Assembly: GCA_007922305.1 (NCBI GenBank)
Contig: ML677348.1
Location: forward strand, 23,094,667 to 23,158,666
Length of the DNA stretch: 64,000 bases
Direction: 5' to 3'
DNA from: Dermatemys mawii
Taxonomy: Eukaryota; Chordata; Testudines; Dermatemydidae
The position numbers and the translations under genes are program-made. Numbering within the stretch: the stretch's first letter is position 1; the number at the start of each line of letters is the position of its first letter. This document shows, piece after piece, positions 12,756 through 22,098 of the stretch. The notes beneath the pieces were generated by a model. That model was not told the DNA's origin. It did no database searches and worked only from the letters and a program-made list of their open reading frames with translations.

Positions 12756-12837
12756 ATGATGCAATCTGAAGCTGGTATTGCATCATACATTATATGAATT
12801 GCATCATGTTATTCCTAGAAGTCATGGATGATGCAAT
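12756..12837 (+). promoter_or_regulatory. four C/EBP-ATF-type sites upstream of transposase, copy 1
   Basis: Four perfect 10-bp sites occur in 82 bp: ATGATGCAAT at 12756-12765 and 12828-12837, and its complement ATTGCATCAT at 12777-12786 and 12798-12807. The core TGATGCAAT / ATTGCATCA equals the C/EBP-ATF composite element (CARE/AARE) bound by ATF4 and C/EBP in stress-induced vertebrate promoters such as CHOP. The sites lie about 140-220 bp before the transposase ATG. A cluster of transposase-binding subterminal repeats is the alternative reading. Confidence 0.6.
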
Positions 12838-12974
12838 CATAACGAAGCTTACATCACTCTGCTGAACAAATTGCCCTATATCAGCTCTAGAAATCATACA
12901 GTGTCGTGCTCTCTTATTTGTCAGTGTTTGATTTTGCAAAGGGACACATTTCTGTTTAGCCAAAGTGAGCAGAG

Positions 12975-15115
12975 ATGCCTCGTACTTCTGTGAGCAGTGC
13001 AGATAACTTCTGCTATGTTTGTGGTGAAGTGACTTTTGCATCACAAAAGCACAGTATAACCACTATGGTTAAGAAAGCCTATCACCTTTATTTTGGCTGC
13101 AAAATTGGAGATCAGGACAAGAGGTGGGCCCCACACATATGCTGCAACACTTGTGCAACAAATCTTTGCCAGTGGTTGAACAGGAAAAGGAAATCTATGC
13201 CTTTTGCAGTGTCAATGATTTGGAGAGAGCCAACAGATCATACCAGCAATTGTTACTTCTGCATGGTGCCTCAAGTTGGGAAAGGTGTGTCAAAGAAGAA
13301 AAAGTGGACTGTGCATTATCCAAACATACCATCATCTATACGCCCAATACCCCACGGAGAAGGACTGCAGGTTCCTGATGCACCAGAATCATTCTCACTT
13401 GAGTCAGACGAGGAAGAGGATGAAACTTCTGGTCCTGAACTATCAATGTCACAGGACTCACATTTTCTCCCATCCTCCTCCTCTGAACCACACCTCATAA
13501 CACAAGCTGAACTGAATGACCTTGTGAGGGATTTGGAACTACCCAAGAGTAAGGCAGAGCTGTTGGGCTCCAGACTACAGCAGTGGAATCTCCTGGCAGG
13601 TGATGTTAGGGTTTCCATGTTCTGTGACCGCCAAAAGGATCTTGTCTCATTCTTCTTCATGGAAGGTGATCTTGTAGGCTTCAACAACATTGATGGTGTG
13701 ATGGCAGCCCTCAGCATCGTTCACGATCCAGACGAGTGGAGACTCTTCATTGATTCATCGAAGACGAGTCTTAAAGCTGTTTTGCTGCATAATGGCAATG
13801 TTTTGCCATCAATTCCAGTTGGTCATGCAGTCCATATGAAGGAAACCTATGACAACTGTGACAAAGCAGATTTAGGGGCTTCAGAAACTCAGCCAGGCCA
13901 CAGAGTGACCTCCCTTTCTCAGTAACTAATTAGGGGAGACAGAAATGGGGGAGCCCGGGCCCACCCTCTACTCCGGACTCCAGCCCAGGGACCCTAATAG
14001 TATCAGCTAAGATGGCTGACCTTTTAGGCACAAAACACAGTACAATTCCCTGGGCTACTTCCCCACAGCATTCTCCACTTCCTCAAACTCCACTTCACTC
14101 TTACCTCAGGGCCTCCTTCCTTCTGTATGATATGTTGTCCAACACTCAGTCTCACCAACAGCATAACTTCCTTCCACAGCTTCTGACACCCACAGCCCAC
14201 CTGACTAACTGGGAGGTTTTTATCTGGTTTCAGCCAGTCCCTGATTGACTTCAGGTGTCCCAATCAGGCTAGCTGTTTCTACTCCTTTCTAGAAGCTTCC
14301 TGATTGGCCTGGAGTAGCCTTTGTTTGGCTATCCAGGGAACAGAGACCTACACATCCTGAGGCTGATATACCTTCCAGCACTCTCCTATACCCTTCTGGT
14401 CTGACTCCATCACACAACATGAAACAACTTTTGAGGTGCATAAACTATGACCAACATCAGTGGCAACTCTGTGACGATTTGAAGGTTGTTGCTCTCTTGC
14501 TTGGTCTGCAGACTGGATACACAAAGTACTGCTGTTTTCTCTGCGAATGGGATAGTCGTGCAAGAGATTCCCACTACATCAAGAAAGATTGGCCACTCCG
14601 ACAGGCATTGGAGCCTGGGAGGAAAAGTGTTCAGCATCCACCACTTGTTGAATCAAGGAAGATTTTGTTACCACCCTTACACATCAAGCTGGGTGTGATG
14701 AAGAACTTTGTCAAGGCCATTGACAAAACACAAGCAGCTTTCAGGTACCTCCATGGAAAATTTCCAAGGTTAAGCCTTCCAGTCAGTGGCAATACATTTT
14801 CTCGGAAACAACAAGGCAGACAACTATAGGTTGTTGGTGGAAAGCCTCCTCAAGGCATACAAAAGCCTTGGTTGCAACATGTCACTAAAGATACATTTTT
14901 TGCACTCTCATCTAGATTTTTTTCCACCGAACTGCGGAGCAGTGAGCGACGAGCACGGCGAGCGATTTCACCAGGACATTGCAACAATGGAGAAACGCTA
15001 TCAGGGCAAATGGAACCCATCAATGCTTGCAGACTATTGCTGAACAGTGACAAGAGATGCTCCATTTAATGAATACAAGAGACAAGCCAAGAAGCGCCGA
15101 GTAGACACTGAATAG
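12975..15115 (+). pseudogene. broken transposase-like gene, copy 1
   Basis: The frame opens at ATG 12975 and runs to about codon 294, where the 558-bp element at 13857-14414 interrupts it. It resumes at 14419, then loses frame at 14774/14775, where 110 bp present in copy 2 are missing. A TGA shared with copy 2 lies near the end, and the likely original stop is TAG 15113-15115. Visible parts are N-terminal zinc-finger-like pairs (C13-x2-C16, C57-x2-C60, C93-x2-C96), an acidic low-complexity linker, RLFIDSSKTS with a candidate catalytic Asp, CDDLKVVALLLG with a second Asp, YCCFLCEW, and (after the frameshift) GERFHQDIA with a candidate Glu. The layout resembles DDE transposases with a C-x2-C insert. 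The family is widespread as uncharacterised animal proteins. It is non-functional here. Confidence 0.8.
13857..14414 (+). mobile_element. 558-bp TGTGAC...ATCACA element inserted in the transposase
   Basis: It starts TGTGACAAAGCAG and ends CTGACTCCATCACA, flanked by the 4-bp duplication CAAC (13853-13856 and 14415-14418). Copy 2 of the host transposon has the uninterrupted site at 60363-60371, so the boundaries are directly verified. It is related along its length to 103-762 but about 100 bp shorter through internal deletions. TG...CA ends with 4-bp duplication favour a solo LTR. No internal coding region. Confidence 0.75.
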
Positions 15116-15402
15116 GACTAAACTATGTACATAATAGTTTTTTGCCTTTTGTTTCATAATACATTTTATTTATATAACCCTTTTGCTGATTTTTGAAGTG
15201 TTACATAAACAGGACAGGTGAAATGTTATCATGTAAAGCAACCATAAACACATGCAAAGACCTAGGTTTACAATTTATGATTAAAACTCTACTATCTACA
15301 CAATATACATAGACATAAAATGTAAAAACTTAAATATCTTAGAAACAGTAGCCAATCAGTTGTTTTAATTGTCATATTTGAATTCAGCACATCAAAATAC
15401 AT

Positions 15403-15408
15403 AATAAA
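15403..15408 (+). terminator. candidate polyadenylation signal, transposon copy 1
   Basis: AATAAA, 52 bp before the right terminus and about 290 bp after the transposase stop. It is conserved at the same offset in copy 2. Confidence 0.4.
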
Positions 15409-15463
15409 TATCACATTTTATCTCTGAAGCAGACGACTTCTAAAAAATTGTAGACCAGTGTTA

Positions 15464-17153
15464 TCTGCCAGTCATTGTTCTCATCATATTTTATTCAGTG
15501 GTTTCAAGATATGCTGTGTTAATGCTTGATCCTGCTAGCTTCTGAGCATTGCTGAAAGAAGCATAGAGGACCAAAGAGCTAGCACTCCGCTTTTGCTCAA
15601 CATCTGTATGTGCATTGATGCTTCTGCGCTGTGGAGAAATGTGCCTGGTGCTCGGCAGAGTCAGCAAATGTCTGCTCCCCCGCTGAACAAAGATTGAGGA
15701 AGAGGGAAAGTGGACACAATGGGGTGGAAGCAGGATGTCATGAGGGTAAAGGCATGTAAGTGTAATCCAGGAATACAAGAGATGTGCATGGTGAACATTG
15801 TTGGGATTTTCAGTTATTCCAACTGCCTGCCGGGAGTGATTCTCTCAAGTGCACTCAGGGGCTGCACTTAAGGAAAAAACTGAGAGTGGGAAAGTCAGGA
15901 GGTCCAGACAGCTGACTGAAGAGTTTCAGAACCTTCCCCTGAAATGGTCTGTCTTTAGCCAGCTGCTCCGTGTTACTGATTATAATAAGTACAATAGTTT
16001 TCCTGGGTCGTCAACTTGCAGCACTCACTCTCTTCTCTTAGTTTATCTTTTGGATCAGTTGTAACTAAGCACCATATTCAACAAGCCTATTAGTGGCTCA
16101 CAACTCACTGCTCTCTCACAACTCTCAGGACTACAGGACTGAGTTTTTTGGGAGGCACTATTCAGCATTTTGTCTTGTCTTTGTGGGCTCAGGAGGATAA
16201 CGGTAAGTTTTATGTACTGGAATTTCTTGGGTCTCTGTACTGATATATGGAGTTTAGTACAATATTTTTTCCTCTTTTTGGATCTAATGAATTTTGAAGG
16301 GCCCAATTTTCTACTTGAACGCATATATTTTGGCATCAAAATCTGGATTTGCATGTTGTACTATTTTAAGTAAATTGATTAATAAAATTAAACTCGGGAG
16401 TAGCTAGATATCATGCAGGTGAGAAGTAGAAGGCACTTGACTGCTGTTCCTGAACTTTCCCTGGCTTCAGTATATTGAAGGGAGTACCAGTGAGAATATG
16501 TGGAATGAGAAGACTACAGTGAGTATGTTCAGAAAGGCTGAGAAGATCTGCATTTCCAGCAACAGCCAAGCAGGAAACTTTATAGAAGTTTTGTTCTGAT
16601 GTTAATTCTTCATGGATCCTCACTCTTTGAAAGGCTTGCTAAGATCTCCATTCCCTGCAAGAGTCTCCAGTCTTTCTGGGATTCCACTCTGTACAAGTTT
16701 GTAGCCACCTTTTATTTCTCAATGGTTTTCAAAATATGACTTTTCAGATACCTTTAAACTTCGACAAAGTGGTGTCTTTGTTTGTAGGCCCTCAAAGAGC
16801 AGAAAACAGGAATGAAATTGAGCACCAGAGTGTGTGTGGGGAGGGAGAGAGCTTTGCTAGCACCTGCAAGCCTTTCCCTGGACAGCTTCCCTGGAAAGAC
16901 TTTTTCAATTTACCAGCAAATGCTCTTGAACTACTTTGTGAACATGACAATCATCCCTCTGCTGAACAATTCAAGAAACCAAAAGATGCATTTGAGCAAC
17001 TGTTCAAAATATTTCAAAGGAACAAAAAATATTCCGTTTTTTTGTAGACAAGTTTGCACCTGAACCCAAACTAGAATGGACAAAATTCCAGTTTCATTAA
17101 TTGACTTAAATACCACTCCAGTCATATTCAAGGTCATGAAATAAGCTTGGTGA
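15464..17153 (+). other. intron, nothing recognised
   Basis: Immediately outside copy 1. The frame at 16736-17047 (plus) has no domain I recognise. It may be an upstream decayed part of the hAT remnant that follows, but this could not be supported. Confidence 0.4.
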
Positions 17154-17312
17154 ATGAATATAAATGCCTGCTATCTGAGACATGCCAGAATTTTGCAAGA
17201 CGGCTGTTTGAACTCGCCTTTATGTGAACAGACCTTTTCTTCAATGAATCAGAACAAATTAAAACACTACGGTCACCCAATAGACTCAAACCAAACCTGC
17301 ATTCTCTATTGT
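17154..17312 (+). pseudogene. hAT transposase C-terminal (dimerisation) remnant
   Basis: The frame encodes LRHARILQDGCLNSPLCEQ, then TFSSMNQNKLKHYGHPIDSN. The LCEQTFSSMNxNKxKHxxxxxD pattern matches the hAT dimerisation domain found in ZBED/GTF2IRD2-type and Charlie-like proteins, where LCEQTFSxMN is strongly conserved. Only this short block is recognisable. There is no N-terminal BED finger or catalytic core in frame, no ends were found, and the reading frame runs on into unrelated sequence. It is a decayed, non-functional piece of an autonomous hAT element or a retrocopy of a hAT-derived gene. Confidence 0.5.
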
Positions 17313-18479
17313 GTATGGCCAAATAAAGATGGATATCGTGAATTTGGTTTCAGAGCAGAAATAACAGTCTTCCCGTGTTTACTCCTTCTCCTGCAGCTCC
17401 CCAGCCACATGTTGTCTTTCAACAGATCTGAACTTGCCCCAGTTCATGTCTAAGGAATGGGATCTGGTCATTTTTATTTTGTAAAACTAAGAGTACATAA
17501 GGATATTTCTTTAACTCCGATTAAAAGTAGGAGCCGTATTTAAGCTCCTGAGAAGTTTCCAATGGCAGCCCTTACTACTGCAGAATGTTTGAACATATCA
17601 GATTACATTATCGGTATATCTTATGAATTGTTGACCCTCTACATTTATCTAAGCTGTATATTTTGAGATGGGGCAAGAGATGTCAAGGGCTGTACAGTGC
17701 TCACTAATGCTTTACATCTGTTTCAAAAGGCAGCACCTCCAATGACAAAGTACCATTAACACCATCTATGCACATTGGTTCAATACTGACTCAGGAAAGA
17801 GTGTGATCTACTGAATCACCAGTGCCACTTAACAGATTCCAGTAACAAGAGCTTGTCTTACAGTGAACTCACTTCTTCCCTTCTCACATCAAAGAGCTTC
17901 CTATTCATTTTCAGTATTAGAGGAATACAGTATTTTTTTTCAAACCATTGAATATAGGCAGAAGTCTGCTTCATCACTGGCATCTTTAATTCAAGCAAGG
18001 TCACCTCATAAACTTGTCTAAATAGCTCTATTTCTCAATTAGAAAAACAGGAAAACTGTTTTAGGGTATTTAGTGTTTGATTAATAGCACTTAACTGGTG
18101 CTTTGAGCACTTGCAGAGGTTTTTCAAGCAGCTACTTTTAAGAATAAAACATTACCATCTGAAAAGCTAACCTTATCAGAAACTGAAAACAAATCATTCC
18201 AAGCAGCAGGCTCAGGGAGGAGGACAGGGGGACTCTTTTTCACTCATTTTTTTCAGAAATGATATAAGTTACATGGTATAAGAGCTCCAAAGAGACATGG
18301 CAAGTAGTTTAGTCCCCAAAATTGATTTACTTTTAAATTGTTATGACCAGAAGGTGAGTGCCCTCCAAATTCTAAAGGTACATTTTAAAAATTCAATGTA
18401 ATGTTGCTGCCAAAAAAAAAAAAAATAAAGGAAGACAATCATAATGGGATATGGGGGAATGGGAAAAATCTTTAGTGAA

Positions 18480-18790
18480 AAGGATACAGCTGAGGGGAGA
18501 AGAAGGAAACACCTGGAAATACTAGGGAGTTGGGGTTTACAAATGAACAAAGGGATAGGACCAGTGGATCAAGAGCTGAAGGAGGCAAGAAGGCAGGGAG
18601 GGACAGAGAAGGGGCAATAGAGTGGAGGGAAAAAAGGAGGAGCAGAAAGCAAAGGCTAAATGATGGAACTGGGAGGAAGAAGAAGGAAGTTAATACGGAA
18701 AAGGGGAGAAAAGTAAGAGAGTCAAAATGTGGAAAGGAGATGACAATGGGAAGAAAAAAGATGCCAGGAGGAAAGGAAGGAGAGAGCAGA
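18480..18790 (+). repeat. long polypurine tract
   Basis: About 300 bp of almost uninterrupted A/G on the plus strand (GGAGGAAGAAGAAGG, GGAAAGGAAGGAGAGAG and similar). It is preceded by an A14-type run at about 18412-18425. The frames on both strands (18472-18855 minus, 18530-18802 plus) result from this bias. Confidence 0.7.
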
Positions 18791-18879
18791 CATGTTGCAT
18801 AGTGTCCCTGATAAAACTCCTGTATCCTAAAACATTTTGAAGAATGAAAAAACACTGGACAGCAAAGAGTGCAGATAGT

Positions 18880-19800
18880 CTAAATCACAAAGAAACAGTG
18901 GTTCAAAGAGATTGTATGAATAATTTAAAGCATTCAGTTATCAGGGCAGTAACACAAGGAGGGAAAAGCTTAGAGGCAACAATACAATCAATATGTTCTA
19001 GGTGTCAGGGAAGGACAGAGAGATGGCTAGAAGCAATGAGAAGGGCAGTTCTGAACTGATGGATCCTAAAAAAAAAGACTAAGAGTTTGTGGAGTTGCTT
19101 GAGGATAGGGTGATGTGGTCACACTTCTTTATAGGGGTAAGAAGACAGATGAAAACACTCTGGGACAAAGTTGGAACTCAGAGGCTAAAAGGAAGGAGAT
19201 GCAGTAGTCTAAACAAGAATAACTGGAATGAGGCTTGAGCAGTGTTGCATCTAGTTGTATGTACATACAGTGTGGTGGAGGTGGCGACTTGCAGACAGAA
19301 GAGATAAGGGAGGCGTAGGAAAGCAAAAATCAGCATTGATGCCAAGGTTATGGACAGTAAAGCAAAAAGGAAATCTGAGTCAAGAGAAATATTTTGGAAA
19401 AGGAGTTGTTTGAGGATGCGCTCTTTGTCCGAATGAAGCACTTCTTCCTTTGAGATAATTGGATGAAGGAGGTTAAGACAAAGCAATAGTTCACCTGGTC
19501 AAGACAGGCTGAGAGAATGAATGGGCAAAGAAAGGCTAATAAAGGTGGCGGACAGCTGTGTGTTATCAAGATAAGTGTGTAGGAAAAACAAAAAATAAAC
19601 AACTGAGGACAGGTGAGAGTATAAACAGAGATGAATAAACACCATCTTGCAAGCCCAAGTCAAGTACAGTAGTTGTGACTCACTTGGTCTATGGTAGAAA
19701 TGCTGGGGGAAAAGAGAAGTAAAAAGGAAGGATGTCAAATTCCTTTTGGAACTTAAAAACTTCTGGGTAGTAATAACTATTACCAAGTCTAGGGGTTCTT
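18880..19800 (+). repeat. unclassified old interspersed repeat
   Basis: Purine-biased sequence with phrases such as GATAGGGTGATGTGGTCACA and GCAGTAGTCTAAACAAGAAT, which resemble an ancient amniote interspersed repeat. No ends, frame or duplication found. Frames on the minus strand are chance. Confidence 0.3.
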
Positions 19801-19829
19801 ACCCTACCTATACCTGGTTCTTGCCTACC

Positions 19830-19960
19830 TATTTATACCTGCCCCTGGATACTTCCACTGCATGCATCCGATGAAGTGGGTACTAGCCCGTGAAAGCTTA
19901 TGCTCTAAAACTTTAGTTAGTCTTTAAGGTGCCACAGGACTCTTTGTCACTTCTGCAAGT
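19830..19960 (+). repeat. reptile repeat with hammerhead-ribozyme-like core
   Basis: The stretch CTTCCACTGCATGCATCCG ... AAGGTGCCACAGGACTCTTT is a piece of a very common amniote repeat. Inside it, CCGATGA (19868-19874), a GTGGG/CCCGT helix (19876-19880 with 19887-19891), GAAA (19892-19895) and GC-TTAT-GC (19896-19903) are arranged as a hammerhead core with a short stem III. This layout is as reported in Penelope-like retroelements. The canonical CUGAUGA has U replaced by C here, so this copy is probably inactive. Confidence 0.5.
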
Positions 19961-20073
19961 CTAGGGGAGAGATCATGTTGTTATCAATTCCTCCCAGCCT
20001 CCCATTATATGTGGAATTTAAAATCTGCAGCACATAAATTCAGTCCTTCCCCTGGTTTTTTCTCTGTCTGTCT

Positions 20074-20339
20074 CAGTTGCCAACCCCAAACCTTCAAAAA
20101 TCACATCTGAGCCCCCCCCAAATATAATGAAATTGGCTTAAAAATCATGATTACAAAAAAAGAGATGTTTTTTATTTGCCTTCTGGAATTCGAGCCTTTA
20201 GTACTTCGGTCACTGCAGCCTTGGGGCCTAGAAGCTTAAAGCTGAGATTCTCACATAATCACTTGCCTCCAGGAGCTGGAACATTAAAACAGCAAATACC
20301 ATGAGTCTCATGATAAAATCCCAAGAGTTGGCAACACTG
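20074..20339. repeat. MITE with GTTGCCAAC inverted ends
   Basis: The left end CAGTTGCCAAC and right end GAGTTGGCAACACTG are inverted, with internal matching arms. CATGAGTCTCATGATAAAAT near the right end is typical of a common reptile hAT-like MITE. The flanking 8 bp do not match well, so the target duplication is unproven. Confidence 0.5.
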
Positions 20340-20399
20340 ACTCTCTCTTCATTCTGAATCTACTGCAGTGCCAGTGTTTGCCAACAGCTTCTTGCCAAG

Positions 20400-20790
20400 A
20401 TTTTGTTATTCGACCCTGTGACAAGAAGCTAAGCAGAAAACCTGCTTAGCCAACCCTCTGTCACTCCAGCTCCAGTTAAGGGAGGTGAATTGAAGCTGGG
20501 TAGATCACCAGGCCCTGACTGGGGAAGCTGGAACAGCTGCTGCTTCTTCAGGCTGGGGCTAGATAAAAGCTTCAGGGGAAGGAAGCTGGAAAGGGGGAAG
20601 CTGCACCAGAGAAAAGGCAGTGAAGGGAAGCAGAGAGAAATAGTTTGCCCCTCTCTCTTGCTGGTGGACTGTATGAAGGGGGCTATGTCTGTGGTGGAAA
20701 GGTGATGGCAACACAACCTGTAAATTAAAGCACCAGGGGAGCACTGCACCAATGTCTCTGTGTGACTTTCTCAGCCCCGCAGGAGCCAGG
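20400..20790 (+). repeat. LTR-like fragment with TATA-like box
   Basis: GC-rich, purine-rich stretch beginning near CTGTGACAAGAAGC. It contains GGCTAGATAAAAGC (about 20557-20570), a TATA-like box followed by AGGAAG/GGAAG-rich sequence, and resembles the stretch at 11655-12400 in layout. Ends and partner are not found. Confidence 0.3.
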
Positions 20791-22098
20791 AGGGCCCTGC
20801 ATAGCCCCAGTATAGACCCAATTGAACCATAAGCAACCTCCAGCCTTTTCTGACCCCCTACTCCTCTATGCCTTCCCTGTTTTTGCAGATAACCGCATAC
20901 AGTTTTGAAATATTTCAGTAACTGATTCCCATTCAGAAAAATAGTCCTAAACAAATTACTGAAACTACTGGTACATCACAGTTGTAGTAACGTCAGAAAA
21001 AGACAGAATAATGTTGGTTAGAGTCTGCTAAGCAATTGTAGAAAAAATTTCAATAGGCAAAGAAAATGCCTCTTCAGACTAATGTGTTGGTCTCTCCGCC
21101 CTTATGTCTACCTATAAGGGAAAGGGAATGGGTAAAAGTGATGGTAGAGGAGGGTGGATTTAAAAAAATTATCAGTTATCCTGCTATGTGTCTCTTGTTC
21201 AATCCCTAACTCCTCTGTGAATAGAAAGTCCTAAAATAATTTCCATGAGGAGCTACTTTGAACATCTGCTATCAGCATGGATTTAACTACTGTAATGAAC
21301 TGCTGTGTGTAGACTGTAGGCAGCATGATGTGGAAAGGATTTTAAAGTGACTCCATCTGAGTAAAAATAAGACTTTGAAATACAGTGAATTTCCTTCACA
21401 TTTTGCAGGCCTAACACCAACTAACATGAATGGGAATAACCTACACCCAGGATAATTAGAGCCCTTGACGTTTGGACTCTCAGCTATTGAGAACTCTAGC
21501 TAAAGTGTGCATAAAGTTAGATAAAATGTTTAAATTGATTCATAGTTTAGTTACATTGTGTCGGAAGGTGAAAAGCAAAATTTGCATAGTGCTAGAATAG
21601 CTGGTAATTGCCCGAATTTACTTTATATATAGATATATAGTGCTAATTATATTTTCAGTTTTCAAGCTTCCACCAGATCATTTTCTTAAAGTATAAAGGA
21701 TGCTACAGTCTATTTACTCTCTTTCCTAACAGTAGGAAGAGGCATTTACCAGAGAGTTCGATGTAGTAATAATATTGCTACTATTTATTTATTCTCAGAC
21801 GTATTTATAAGGTGACCATCCCTGTGGTATATAAGCACCCCTTACACTAGGTGGGACTCAGAGTTATTTCAGTAGGATCAGATACTGGAGGCCTAGGCAC
21901 ACCACCAACATTGCCTGCCCTGACTGGCGTGATCTACGCACAAGGATAAACATAGCTGAAACTTGCTTTCGGTGAACAGTTGTCGTGGTGGGGCATCGGA
22001 AAAGGTATGTGATATAGCTGGATCTGTTTGGGCAATATAGATAGGTGACCAGTACCTGGAATTTTATTCAAAACTGATCTGGCAACCAGTGGAGTTTA
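20791..22098 (+). other. intron, nothing recognised
   Basis: AT-rich intron with no recognisable repeat boundary or coding frame. Confidence 0.45.

Larger units (their letters stand above)
12465..15460 (+). mobile_element. CACTG-terminated DNA transposon, copy 1 (interrupted)
   Basis: The left end CACTGCTCTACA and right end TGTAGACCAGTG form a 12-bp inverted repeat with one mismatch. They are flanked by direct TTA on both sides (12462-12464, 15461-15463). A second copy at 58971-61520 shares everything between these ends and nothing outside. Lengths reconcile exactly: 2996 bp minus 562 (insertion plus duplication) plus 110 (deletion) plus 6 (short indel) equals 2550, the length of copy 2. CACTG ends and a 3-bp duplication suggest the CMC (CACTA/Mirage/Chapaev) group. 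The TTA target also fits PIF/Harbinger, so the superfamily is tentative. The copy sits in the ENOX1 intron in the sense orientation. Confidence 0.85.

Noticed and set aside
13857..14414. Reading the 558-bp block as an intron of the transposase gene
   Set aside because: It begins TGTGAC and ends TCACA rather than GT...AG, it duplicates CAAC, and a relative exists elsewhere at 103-762. It is an insertion.
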